From NCBI GenBank assembly GCA_019359285.1, contig JAHHHQ010000069.1, positions 1 through 58,573 of the forward strand: a stretch of DNA of 58,573 nt. The letters run 5' to 3'. The DNA comes from Nodosilinea sp. WJT8-NPBG4 (GTDB taxonomy: Bacteria; Cyanobacteriota; Cyanobacteriia; Phormidesmidales; Phormidesmidaceae). The position numbers and the translations under genes are program-made. Of this stretch, positions 50,799 to 58,461 are shown piece after piece. Positions within the stretch are counted from its first letter, which is position 1. Each line of letters opens with the position of its first letter. The notes beneath the pieces are model-generated. The model did not search any database, had not been told where the DNA came from, and was given only the letters and a program-made list of their open reading frames with translations.

Positions 50799-51448
50799 AA
50801 ATAGATCTGCTCGACAATCCCTCCAGGGATGTGCACATCGAGATTGTGCCGCTGATCGACGTGATTTTCTGCATTCTGACGTTCTTCATTTTGGCGGCGG
50901 TGGGTCTGACTCGACAGCAGGCCATCGACTTAGACTTGCCTACGGCCCAAACGGGGCAAGCCCTGCCTGGACAGGTGGGGCAAGGGGCCGATCGCCTCTA
51001 TGTCAGCATCGATGCCTTTGGCCAGGTGTATCTGGACCAGCAGCCCGTGCCCATTGAGCTGCTCAGAGATGTTCTGGGTCAGTTTAACCAGGTCAACCCC
51101 GGTGGGCTAATTGTGCTCTATGCTGCCCGCGATGCACGCTACGAAGATGTGGTCGTAGTGCTTGATGAGCTGCGGGCAGTCGGGGGCGATCGCGTTGCTT
51201 TAGCCACTCTGCCCGCCGATACCACTCTCGGGCCAGAGGATGCGGCTCCCGGTGACGATCCGGCTCAGCTCCCTGAAGGATTTCCTCAGGAAGCCCCCGA
51301 GGGTGAGCTACCGCCTGGTTTTGGTCAGCCTGGTAGCCAACCTCAATCGCCGACCTCGCCACTGTTTCCCAGTGAGCCGACCTCGCCGCTCCAGGAACCG
51401 GCCGTGCCGCTCCAGCCTGCACCCAGGCCCAGTCCGGCACGGCCATAG
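50795..51448 (+). CDS. exbD: ExbD/TolR family protein with Pro-rich C-terminal tail
   Basis: Partner of ExbB. One N-terminal helix with the family's key Asp: IEIVPLIDVIFCILTFFILA (Asp near residue 23), then the periplasmic domain with QAIDLDLPTAQTGQAL and LIVLYAARDARYEDVVVVLD. The last 70 residues (about 145-217) are Pro/Glu/Ser-rich and look disordered, beyond the length of standard ExbD (about 140). The tail could reach through peptidoglycan or bind the surface partner (inference). No tonB is next to it. Confidence 0.92.
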   Translation: MKIDLLDNPSRDVHIEIVPLIDVIFCILTFFILAAVGLTRQQAIDLDLPTAQTGQALPGQVGQGADRLYVSIDAFGQVYLDQQPVPIELLRDVLGQFNQVNPGGLIVLYAARDARYEDVVVVLDELRAVGGDRVALATLPADTTLGPEDAAPGDDPAQLPEGFPQEAPEGELPPGFGQPGSQPQSPTSPLFPSEPTSPLQEPAVPLQPAPRPSPARP

Positions 51449-51652
51449 GTCATACCTAGAGAGAAAATCTTTCCCTAGGTAGAGGCTGGGCTGTCAGCAT
51501 TCCGGTTTTATGGGAAGACCTGGGTTAGCCACTGTTGAACTCCAAGCTTCGACCGGCATCGACAAAATATTTGGTTGGGTAGCCTGGGAACGTTCGATTT
51601 CCGGGCTTTAATTTTGCGTGAATACCGGTTTCCCTTTCTGAGGCGCAGTCGG

Positions 51653-52915
51653 GTGCGTCTCAGTAGATTTTTATTAGCTTTGGTTGCGATCGCCGCCACG
51701 ATGCTAGTTGGTGCCCATGTCTGGTCGCAGCAGCCGGTCACCATCTCCTTTCTGCTGCGAGCGGTGGAAGCCGATCAAATGCAGGGCTTGGCCGAGCAGT
51801 TCATGGCTGAAAACCCCAATATTCGCATCCAGATGGTGCGCGGCCCCAACGCCGCCGATGCGGTCGAAAACCTCTACACTACGTCCTTTTTGCTGGGCGA
51901 CTCACCCTACGATATCCTCTTCTCCGATGTCGTTTGGATTCCTAAATTTGCTGCTGCCGGGTGGCTATTAGATCTGTCCGATCGCGTTAGTGAGGCCGAT
52001 CTGTCCGACTTTTTGCCGGCCGATGTGGCCGCTGGCCTTTACCAAGGCGGCCTCTACCGCATGCCTTTTCGCTCCGACATGGGCATGCTTTACTACCGCA
52101 CCGACCTGCTCGAGCAGGTCGGTCTAGCACCCCCCGAAACCTTTGATGACCTGATTACCGCTGCTGAAACTATCCAAGCGCAGACCGACGTGGACTGGGG
52201 ATTTACGTGGCAAGGCTTGCAGTATGAGGGGCTGGTCACCAACTTTGTTGAAATCATCGCTGGCTATGGCGGGTTTTGGATCGACCCAACCACCTTGGAA
52301 GTGGGGTTGGATCAGCCTGCTGGGGTGCAGGCCGTTGAGTTCATGAAGGGCCTGATTGACCGACGCATTTCTCCCCCCGGTGTGACCAACTACATTGAGG
52401 AAGATTCTCTCCGTCAGTTCCAGAACGGCAATGTGGCTTTTCTGCGGAACTGGCCCTATGCCTGGGCCGAAGCCAACCGCCCCGGCACTCCGGTCGCCGG
52501 TAAAATTGCCCTCAAGCCCATGGTGCATGCCGCCGGCGAGCAGCCCGCCGCCTGCCTAGGGGGCTGGGGCTTTGGAATTTCGTCGACCACTCCTCACCCC
52601 GAGGAAGCCTGGCGGGTGGTGGAATTTTTCACCAGCCCTGGCCCGCTGAAGGATTTCATCACCGAATTTGCCTACGTGCCCAGCCGCCGCGCCCTGTTTA
52701 CCGATCCAGACGTGCTGGCGACGTTTCCTCACTATGAGCAGCTGCTAGAGGTGGCAGAAACGGCGGTGCCTCGCCCTCCTGTGGGTCAATACGCCCAGGT
52801 CTCAGACATTCTGCAACGCTACCTGAGCGCGGCCATCAGTGACCAAATGACGGCTGAAGCCGCCATGCGGGCCGCTGCGGGCGAAAGTCGGCGGGTGTTG
52901 GGGGTAGAAGGGTAG
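51653..52915 (+). CDS. ABC transporter substrate-binding protein, sugar/osmolyte type
   Basis: The product, about 420 residues, is of the family-1 extracellular solute-binding type (MalE/GgtB-like). It has a membrane-inserting lead (LLALVAIAATMLVGAHVWSQ) and binding blocks VTISFLLRAVEADQMQGLAE, DSPYDILFSDVVWIPKFAA, RMPFRSDMGMLYYRTDLLEQ and GNVAFLRNWPYAWAEANRP. The start is uncertain: GTG 51653 is preceded by CTGAGG at 9 bases and fits a signal peptide; TTG 51575 would add 26 residues. The C-terminus (RRVLGVEG) runs straight into a G-rich repeat whose TAG is its stop. First of a four-gene importer. Confidence 0.88.
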   Translation: MRLSRFLLALVAIAATMLVGAHVWSQQPVTISFLLRAVEADQMQGLAEQFMAENPNIRIQMVRGPNAADAVENLYTTSFLLGDSPYDILFSDVVWIPKFAAAGWLLDLSDRVSEADLSDFLPADVAAGLYQGGLYRMPFRSDMGMLYYRTDLLEQVGLAPPETFDDLITAAETIQAQTDVDWGFTWQGLQYEGLVTNFVEIIAGYGGFWIDPTTLEVGLDQPAGVQAVEFMKGLIDRRISPPGVTNYIEEDSLRQFQNGNVAFLRNWPYAWAEANRPGTPVAGKIALKPMVHAAGEQPAACLGGWGFGISSTTPHPEEAWRVVEFFTSPGPLKDFITEFAYVPSRRALFTDPDVLATFPHYEQLLEVAETAVPRPPVGQYAQVSDILQRYLSAAISDQMTAEAAMRAAAGESRRVLGVEG

Positions 52916-52970
52916 ATGGGTAGGGGGTGGATGGGTAGAGGGGGATGGGTGGATGAGTAGGGGGAGAGGG
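52914..52970 (+). repeat. GGATGGGT-type repeat, copy 3
   Basis: From the stop codon of the binding-protein gene the sequence is TAGATGGGTAGGGGGTGGAT, then more of the same up to the permease start. It fills the whole gap of the operon and contains many GGG runs. Confidence 0.78.
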
Positions 52971-53873
52971 ATGGTGAGTAGGGACTATATTCGGCGGCGG
53001 GAACAGCGCACGGGGTGGCTGTTGATGTTGCCAGCGCTGCTGGTGTTGCTGCTGGTCTATGCCTTTCCGATTTTGCGGGCCTTTTGGCTGAGCTTTTTTA
53101 CCGAAAACCTCAGCACCAACCTAGAGCCGGTGTTTAGCGGCTTAGACAATTATGGGTTGATGGTGGGGGATGGTCGCTTCTGGCAGAGTATGCGGAATAC
53201 GGCTGTGTTCACCCTGTTCACGCTGTTCTTTGAGCTGGGGTTGGGATTGATCATTGCCCTGGCCCTCGATCAGGCCTTTCGCGGTCGGGGCCTGGCGCGG
53301 ACGATCGCCATTCTCCCCTGGGCGTTGCCCACCGCTTTAATTGCCCTGGCCTGGCGCTGGATTTTTAACACCGAGTTTGGCGTCTGGAACGACATGCTGA
53401 TGCGACTGCATCTGATCGGCAACCCGGTGAACTGGTTGGGAGAGCCCTTTTGGGCCATGGTGGCGGTGATTGCCGCCGATGTCTGGAAGACGACCTCCTT
53501 TGTGGCGATTTTGCTGCTGGCGGGTCTTCAATCGATTTCCCAGGATTTGTACGAGGCCCACGCTCTGGATGGGGCCAGCCCCTGGCAAAGCTTTCGGCAA
53601 ATTACGCTGCCGCTGATTGCGCCGCAGATTGTGATTACCATGCTGTTTCGCTTTGCCCAGTCCTTTGGCATTTTTGACCTGATTCAGGTGATGACCGGCG
53701 GCGGCCCCGGCGGTGCAACAGAGACAGTGTCGATCTACATCTACGCCGCCGTGATGCGCTATTTAGACTTTGGCTACGGGGCCGCCCTCGTGACGGTGAC
53801 ATTTTTGGTGCTGGTTGCAGTGGTGGCTCTGAGCTGGCTATACATCTCTCGCCTACGAGCCAAGACCGAGTAA
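52971..53873 (+). CDS. Sugar ABC transporter permease 1
   Basis: A 300-residue MalF/UgpA-type inner-membrane protein with six helices. It has the lead RREQRTGWLLMLPALLVLLL, a cytoplasmic EAA loop YEAHALDGASPWQSFRQITLPLIAPQ (helix-coupling motif EAxxxDGA-G), and the family motif MTGGGPGGATETVSIYIYA. ATG 52971 follows a GGGGGAGAGGG stretch that could serve as the ribosome site; the ATG at 52953 lies inside the repeat itself. Works with permease 2 and the ATPase. Confidence 0.92.
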   Translation: MVSRDYIRRREQRTGWLLMLPALLVLLLVYAFPILRAFWLSFFTENLSTNLEPVFSGLDNYGLMVGDGRFWQSMRNTAVFTLFTLFFELGLGLIIALALDQAFRGRGLARTIAILPWALPTALIALAWRWIFNTEFGVWNDMLMRLHLIGNPVNWLGEPFWAMVAVIAADVWKTTSFVAILLLAGLQSISQDLYEAHALDGASPWQSFRQITLPLIAPQIVITMLFRFAQSFGIFDLIQVMTGGGPGGATETVSIYIYAAVMRYLDFGYGAALVTVTFLVLVAVVALSWLYISRLRAKTE

Positions 53874-53909
53874 CCTTGGTCGATTTCCCCAGCTGTAGAC
53901 ACGTTGGCC

Positions 53910-53944
53910 TGCCTCACCCATCCACCCCCTACCCATCCACCCCC
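53910..53944 (-). repeat. GGATGGGT-type repeat, copy 4, reverse orientation
   Basis: ACCCATCCACCCCCTACCCATCCACC fills the gap between the two permease genes right up to the ATG at 53945. It is the reverse complement of the copies at 52914 and 54829. Confidence 0.75.
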
Positions 53945-54829
53945 ATGACCACTGTCCCTCAAACCATCGCCCCTCCCCAAACCCCCGATCGCGGCATCCC
54001 CTGGGGGCGAGTGCTGCTGTGGCTGGCGATCGCATTTACCGTCACCTTTAGCCTGACCCCGGTGCTGTGGCAGGTGCTGACATCGTTCAAGATCAATGCG
54101 GCCATTACCCAGACCCCAGTGGTCTACTTGCCGGGGTTTGACCAGCTCACCCTCGCCCACTATGTGGACTTGTTTCGGCTCAATCAGTTTCACGTCTATA
54201 TGTTGAACAGCGCGCTGGTGGCGATTGTCTCCACGGTGCTGTGCTTGGCGCTGGGGTCTCCGGCGGCCTACGCCCTAGCCCGTCTGCAGATTCCGGGTGA
54301 GCAGGTGATCTTGGCGCTCGTGCTGGTGGTGACTCTGTTTCCTTACATTCTGTTGTTTCTGGGCCTGCTCGAACTTGTGCGGGCCTTTGGCCTGGCCAAC
54401 AATTATCTAGCGCTGATCGTTCCCTACACCGCCATCAATCTGCCCCTAACGATTTTGGTCATGCGCAGCTTTTTTCAGCAGCTGCCCAAAGACCTGGAAG
54501 ACTCGGCCCGCGTAGATGGCTATAACACGGTGCAAATGCTCTGGCGCATCGTGCTGCCCATGACCCTGCCTGCCCTGGTAACCACCGGCATTTTGGCCTT
54601 TATCTTTGCCTGGAATGAGTACCTGTTTGCCCTCACCTTTATGACCCGTGAGAGCATGAAAACCATCCCCGTCGCCGCCGCCCAGCTCGGTGGCACCACT
54701 CTGTTTGAAGTGCCCTACGGTCCTTTGGCTGCCGCCACCGTAGTCGGCACTCTACCCTTGGTGCTGCTGGTGCTGTTCTTTCAGCGCCGCATTGTGCAGG
54801 GCCTAACGTCGGGCTCAGTGAAGGGGTAG
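53945..54829 (+). CDS. Sugar ABC transporter permease 2
   Basis: A 294-residue MalG/UgpE-type permease with six helices. The cytoplasmic EAA loop is LEDSARVDGYNTVQMLWRIV followed by LPMTLPALV, and MTRESMKTIPVAAAQLGGTT is the usual late conserved block. ATG 53945 gives a short Pro-rich tail before helix 1 (VLLWLAIAFTVTFSLTPVLW). The longer frame to 53876 reads the repeat and is not used. Its stop TAG is the first codon of a G-rich repeat. Confidence 0.92.
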   Translation: MTTVPQTIAPPQTPDRGIPWGRVLLWLAIAFTVTFSLTPVLWQVLTSFKINAAITQTPVVYLPGFDQLTLAHYVDLFRLNQFHVYMLNSALVAIVSTVLCLALGSPAAYALARLQIPGEQVILALVLVVTLFPYILLFLGLLELVRAFGLANNYLALIVPYTAINLPLTILVMRSFFQQLPKDLEDSARVDGYNTVQMLWRIVLPMTLPALVTTGILAFIFAWNEYLFALTFMTRESMKTIPVAAAQLGGTTLFEVPYGPLAAATVVGTLPLVLLVLFFQRRIVQGLTSGSVKG

Positions 54830-54964
54830 ATGGGTGGATGGGTAGGCGGGTAGGCGGGTGGATGGGTGGATGGGTAGAGGGCTTAAAACTCTACTTCCTC
54901 ATCCCTTCACTCTCTCACCCTTACCCTTCACTCTCCCACCCATCCACTCCTCCCACCTACCTCT
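54829..54964. repeat. GGATGGGT-type repeat, copy 5, with two opposed arms
   Basis: Begins at the permease 2 stop: TAGATGGGTGGATGGGTAGG, then GCGGGTAGGCGGGTGGATGG and more, with at least six GGG runs spaced by 1-6 bases. After an AT-rich middle the opposite arm follows (CACTCTCCCACCCATCCACTCC and similar) up to just before the ATPase ATG. The two arms can pair. Strong G-quadruplex potential. Confidence 0.8.
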
Positions 54965-54970
54965 ACGATC

Positions 54971-56038
54971 ATGGCTAAACTCGAACTCCAAAATCTTGCC
55001 AAAGCCTATAGCCGCGACATTGTGCCGGTCAAGCAGCTCAATTTGGTGGTGGAAGACAACGAGTTTTTGACCCTGGTGGGGCCATCGGGCTGTGGTAAAT
55101 CCACCATTCTCAGGCTCATTGCCGGGTTGGATCAGCCCACGGAGGGGCGGGTGATGATTGGCGATCGCGATGTTAGCCCGCTGCCGCCGGGCGATCGCAA
55201 CATTGCCATGGTCTTCCAAAGCTACGCCCTCTATCCCCACATGACGGTGCGCGACAACGTGGCTTCGGGGCTGAAGCTGCGCCACCTGCCGGCAGGCGAC
55301 ATTCAAAAGCGGGTGCAGGAAGTGTCTGGAGTGCTGGGCCTCGACCCGCTGCTCGATCGCAAACCCGCTAAGCTCTCGGGTGGGCAACGCCAGCGGGTGG
55401 CTCTGGCCCGCGCTCTGGTGCGCAACCCCGATGTGTTTTTGCTCGACGAACCCCTGAGTAATCTGGATGCTCTGCTGCGCGAGCAGGTGCGGGCCGACCT
55501 CAAGCAGATTTTTGCCGACCAAAAATCACCCATTGTCTACGTCACCCACGACCAGACCGAGGCCATGACCCTCTCCACCAAGGTCGCGGTGCTCAACAAC
55601 GGTTATCTTCAACAGCTGGGCCATCCCCACGACATCTACAAAACCCCAGCCAATCGGTTTGTCGCTAGCTTCATCGGCAGCCCCCAAATGAACCTAGTGA
55701 CCCTCAGCCGCACCGGCAATACTGTGACCCTAAGCGATTTCACCATACCGCTGCCCATTGGAATCCAAGCTGCCTCCGTGGTGCTGGGCATTCGCCCTGA
55801 GCATTTGCGGCTGCCTCGCGAGGGCGATGCCCACACCGTCAGCGGGCAGGTGTTTTTGGTCGAAAATCTGGGCATGCACGACCTGGTGAGCCTGCGGGTG
55901 CAGGGCGACCCGACCCTGACTCTGCGGGCCCTGTTGCCCGCCGATGCCGCCTGGAGCAGGGAAAATCTGCAATTGGCGTTGCCGCCCGAGTCGATCCACT
56001 GGTTCGACGGCGATACCGAGCAGCGTTTGACAACTTAG
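54971..56038 (+). CDS. Sugar ABC transporter ATPase (MalK/UgpC type)
   Basis: A 355-residue ATPase with the ABC core: Walker A GPSGCGKST (about 37-45), Q-loop, signature LSGGQRQRVALARAL (about 136-150), Walker B VFLLDEPLSNLDALL and the switch His in THDQTEAM. The C-terminal part (about 240-355) is the TOBE/OB regulatory domain of CUT1-type ATPases, with the linker FVASFIGSPQMNLV. It would drive import by permeases 1 and 2 of the ligand of the binding protein. The set resembles cyanobacterial glucosylglycerol/trehalose/sucrose (Ggt-like) importers; the ligand cannot be read from sequence. Confidence 0.93.
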   Translation: MAKLELQNLAKAYSRDIVPVKQLNLVVEDNEFLTLVGPSGCGKSTILRLIAGLDQPTEGRVMIGDRDVSPLPPGDRNIAMVFQSYALYPHMTVRDNVASGLKLRHLPAGDIQKRVQEVSGVLGLDPLLDRKPAKLSGGQRQRVALARALVRNPDVFLLDEPLSNLDALLREQVRADLKQIFADQKSPIVYVTHDQTEAMTLSTKVAVLNNGYLQQLGHPHDIYKTPANRFVASFIGSPQMNLVTLSRTGNTVTLSDFTIPLPIGIQAASVVLGIRPEHLRLPREGDAHTVSGQVFLVENLGMHDLVSLRVQGDPTLTLRALLPADAAWSRENLQLALPPESIHWFDGDTEQRLTT

Positions 56039-56094
56039 AGCTGCTACGGGCTTAGAATTTAAGGTGAGCATGCTGCCCCACAAGAAGGCTACCC

Positions 56095-56358
56095 ATGAGC
56101 CCATCATTACAGCGAGTGATGAGTGAGCTAACCCAACTCAGCTCAGAAGAGCAGTGGACCCTACTCAGCTATTTGGTGAGTCAGCTTCATGCGCGTACAA
56201 GCTCGCTTAAAGATTCAGCTTTAGAGGCTCAAGGCTTAGGGATTTCCTCAGATATCAACAGACTGTTGGACGAAACTAGAGGGAACTGGGGGCAATCAAG
56301 TGTTGAAGAGATTGATGCAGAGATAGAGCGACAAAGAAAATTAAGCTGGGGCGACTAG
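56095..56358 (+). CDS. Antitoxin-like protein of a VapBC-type pair
   Basis: An 87-residue protein that looks like a short antitoxin: an N-terminal helical part (LTQLSSEEQWTLLSYLVSQL) as seen in many cyanobacterial antitoxins, and an acidic tail (EEIDAEIERQRKLSWGD) that could wrap the toxin. It has no obvious DNA-binding motif by eye. It precedes the PIN gene by 11 bases, the usual antitoxin-toxin order. A weak AAGAAGG ribosome site lies before the ATG. Confidence 0.65.
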   Translation: MSPSLQRVMSELTQLSSEEQWTLLSYLVSQLHARTSSLKDSALEAQGLGISSDINRLLDETRGNWGQSSVEEIDAEIERQRKLSWGD

Positions 56359-56369
56359 GTGTTGATCCG

Positions 56370-56751
56370 GTGCATCTAATTTTTGATACCAATATCTTCA
56401 TTTACCACCTCAACAACCAGCTTAGTGAATCTGGCAAAAATCTTCTGAGACTAGGCCTGATGGGACAAGGCGCTTACTCGGTCATTTCTAGAATTGAAGT
56501 TTTAGGCTTTCAGCAATCTGAGCTGGAAGAGGCTCGGGCGAAACAGCTTTTGTCGCGCTTGGTTGAGTTAACCCCTGACTTCGGAAATTGCTGAACGAAC
56601 TATTCAACTGCGGAAGCATTTTAAGATCAAAGTACCTGATGCTATTATCGCTGCAACCGCTCTGGAATATTCTTTACAGCTAATTACCCGTAACACAGCG
56701 GACTTCTCAAAGATTGAAGCCTTAAGGCTAGCGAATCCTTTTGAGGATTAA
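56370..56751 (+). pseudogene. PIN-domain toxin (VapC type), frameshifted
   Basis: Starts at GTG 56370 with LIFDTNIFIYHLN (first metal-binding Asp) and SRIEVLGF (second acidic residue). After VELTP the frame ends (DFGNC stop at 56594). One base away the reading continues from about 56578 with LTSEIAERTIQLRKHFKIKV, PDAIIAATALEYSLQLITRN and ADFSKIEALRLANPF, ending at the TAA at 56751. Together the two frames make one complete PIN domain, with all the usual acidic residues. So a single-base indel broke a VapC-like RNase. A sequencing error is possible. Confidence 0.78.
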
Positions 56752-56774
56752 GCCGTTTTTTGCAAGGTTATCCT

Positions 56775-57428
56775 ATGCCGTCTACTCTACAAACCGCCTA
56801 TCAGTATGCGCTGGACAACAGCGATCGCATTCTCACCGCTCTGCAACAGCACCTGCTGCTAGTGGCGGTTCCCCTGGCAATTGGGCTACTGGTGGGGCTG
56901 CCGCTGGGGTTGTGGAGTGCGCGATCGCGCTTAATCTCCACGGTCATGCTCAACAGCTTCAATGCCCTACGGGTGATACCTAGCCTGGCGGTGCTGTTTT
57001 TGGCGGTGCCTGTGCTGGGACTGAGCTTTTGGTCGGCGGTGCTGGCCCTGACGCTGCTGGTGATGCCGCCCATCTTAATCAGCACCGACGTGGCCTTTCG
57101 CACCATTAGCCCCGCCATTCGCGAGGCGGCGACGGGCATGGGTATGCCCCCCAGCGACATTCTCAAAACGGTCGAAATCCCCCTGGCGCTGCCGGTGGTG
57201 ATTGCGGGTATCAAAACCGCTACCGTGGAGGTGATCGCTAGCGCTACCCTGGCTGCTTTTGTGGGGGCGGGTGGGTTGGGCGCGTTTATTGTGCTGGGAT
57301 TTGCCGCCTATGACCCGGCGATTTTGCTGGTGGGGGCGGTGCCGGTGGCACTGCTAGCGCTGCTGGCAGAAATGGGTTTGAGTGCGGTGCAGCGCGCCGC
57401 GCAGGCTCCAGGGGTGCGATCGGCGTAG
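56775..57428 (+). CDS. OpuC/ProW-type osmolyte ABC permease
   Basis: A 217-residue inner-membrane permease of the glycine betaine/choline/carnitine type, with five or six helices: QHLLLVAVPLAIGLLVGLPL, LRVIPSLAVLFLAVPVLGLS, and the EAA loop IREAATGMGMPPSDILKTVE followed by IPLALPVVIAGIKTA. It is only the permease: no ATPase or binding-protein gene sits beside it, unlike the usual operon. ATG 56775 chosen over TTG 56760. It is the last chromosomal-type gene before the cassette-like region. Confidence 0.88.
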   Translation: MPSTLQTAYQYALDNSDRILTALQQHLLLVAVPLAIGLLVGLPLGLWSARSRLISTVMLNSFNALRVIPSLAVLFLAVPVLGLSFWSAVLALTLLVMPPILISTDVAFRTISPAIREAATGMGMPPSDILKTVEIPLALPVVIAGIKTATVEVIASATLAAFVGAGGLGAFIVLGFAAYDPAILLVGAVPVALLALLAEMGLSAVQRAAQAPGVRSA

Positions 57429-57554
57429 GGTTAACTTGGCATTATAAATTCAGGAGTCCTAGGCGAGTTCTGCTGAGATAACTTTATTTAGTCGCACAAC
57501 TAGACACGCAGCGAATACATAACAAATCTAGCTGTCAGTATTAGCAGAATTTCT

Positions 57555-57640
57555 CCATAACGATTACATTCAGCGGCAAGCAGCACCTTCAGCAACCCGC
57601 TATCACTTCGAAACAGTCCACTGCAATGTATTTGTTCGGC
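57555..57640 (-). repeat. attC-like site downstream of the 242-aa ORF
   Basis: Read on the minus strand: GCCGAAC, AAA, TACATTGCAGTGG, a 41-base middle, CCGCTGAATGTA, ATC, GTTATGG. The outer heptamers keep the AAC...GTT core of integron sites; the inner arms pair over 12 bases with a single unpaired G in one arm, the extra-helical base typical of attC. It starts 5 bases after the stop of the ORF. Heptamer consensus is not perfect (RYYYAAC/GTTRRRY), so a fold and search are needed. Confidence 0.6.
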
Positions 57641-57645
57641 ACTCT

Positions 57646-58374
57646 TCATTCTGCTGGCCGATCAACATTTTGTTGTATCTCCTGCATTGCCTTTACCGTC
57701 ATAGGCGCAATTTTCGACATTCCGTTCATGGTTTCAATCGCTAATGTGAGAGCCAGTCTGCGGTCAATTCCTGAGGCTACCCTCATAAGAATTTCAGCCA
57801 AGCTCTCAGTTGCTACTCTCAAACAACGAGACCGGTCTTCGCGAATTGGGTAAAGAATTTCATCAACATAGGGTCTCGTCTCGAAACCAAAGCGCAAGGG
57901 AAGAATAGCAGGCAAATTGCCTTCTGGAACTGACAGCGGCACTTTTCCCCAATTAGCTGGGTTACCCGCTCGGTCAGCATAATTTTTGAATACTTGAGAT
58001 AAATTTGGAAAATCCTCGTTGGTGTAAACTTCCATGTCTAATCGATCACGGAGTATGCCGATGACCGAATCCCTCGGAATCTGGTTAATGTCGTTTAAGA
58101 CATCACCACAAATGAGGTCATTGACCTTTGTCGAAAATTGGCCTGATCCCGGTATGCGATCATGATCTCGGAGTGAGTAGTCGCCAGCGGCGTCAATGCA
58201 GCGCTCCCCTACTATGGTTGCCGCAGCACTGATTGCGTCCTCAATTGCAATTCGACCGCTCTCATCACGGAGGATACCAAGCACAACTTCGACCAACCGC
58301 TGACGAGAAGTATGGTCAACAGCCTCTGGTGCTGTCTCGCTGGAGTTTTTATGAAAGAAGTCGAAGAAGCTCAT
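57646..58374 (-). CDS. Unknown protein in a probable integron gene cassette
   Basis: A 242-residue soluble protein I do not recognise. It begins MSFFDFFHKNSSETAPEA. Two segments have helical repeats: RQRLVEVVLGILRDESGRIA and SVIGILRDRLDMEVYTNEDF share ILRDE/ILRDR, and CLRVATESLAEILMRVASGI follows later. DYSLRDHDRIPGSG is a polar, probably exposed loop. No signal peptide or membrane helix. Base composition is lower in GC than the surroundings and HIP1 sites are absent, which suits transfer. It has its own repeat on each side in the same orientation, and no co-directional neighbour. Confidence 0.7.
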   Translation of the reverse strand: MSFFDFFHKNSSETAPEAVDHTSRQRLVEVVLGILRDESGRIAIEDAISAAATIVGERCIDAAGDYSLRDHDRIPGSGQFSTKVNDLICGDVLNDINQIPRDSVIGILRDRLDMEVYTNEDFPNLSQVFKNYADRAGNPANWGKVPLSVPEGNLPAILPLRFGFETRPYVDEILYPIREDRSRCLRVATESLAEILMRVASGIDRRLALTLAIETMNGMSKIAPMTVKAMQEIQQNVDRPAE

Positions 58375-58389
58375 AACATGATGGATTCT

Positions 58390-58461
58390 GCTGAACGGCT
58401 CAAATCAGCGGCGGCAAGCAACCTCAAACTCAACACCAGCGGTTTTCAACCTGAGTTCGAC
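58390..58461 (-). repeat. Second attC-like repeat upstream of the same ORF
   Basis: Read on the minus strand it starts GTCGAAC and ends GTTCAGC, 15 bases before the ORF's ATG. It shares with the 57555-57640 site the plus-strand words TCAGCGG and GGCAAGCA, then CCT followed by CA-rich bases. Its arms pair less well (about 9 of 15 with one bulged G). So it is a related direct repeat, less sure as a working attC. Confidence 0.45.

Noticed and set aside
54899..55522. 207-residue minus-strand ORF opposite the ABC ATPase
   Set aside because: Antisense to Walker A and signature motifs; runs into the repeat at its end.
57430..57550. A further attC site left of the cassette
   Set aside because: ACATAAC and AGATAAC words occur, but I could not find a partner arm at the right distance.
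57646..58374. Reading the unknown ORF as a toxin or immunity gene
   Set aside because: Nothing in its sequence supports this; cassette genes are often toxin-antitoxin modules, but that is not evidence here.
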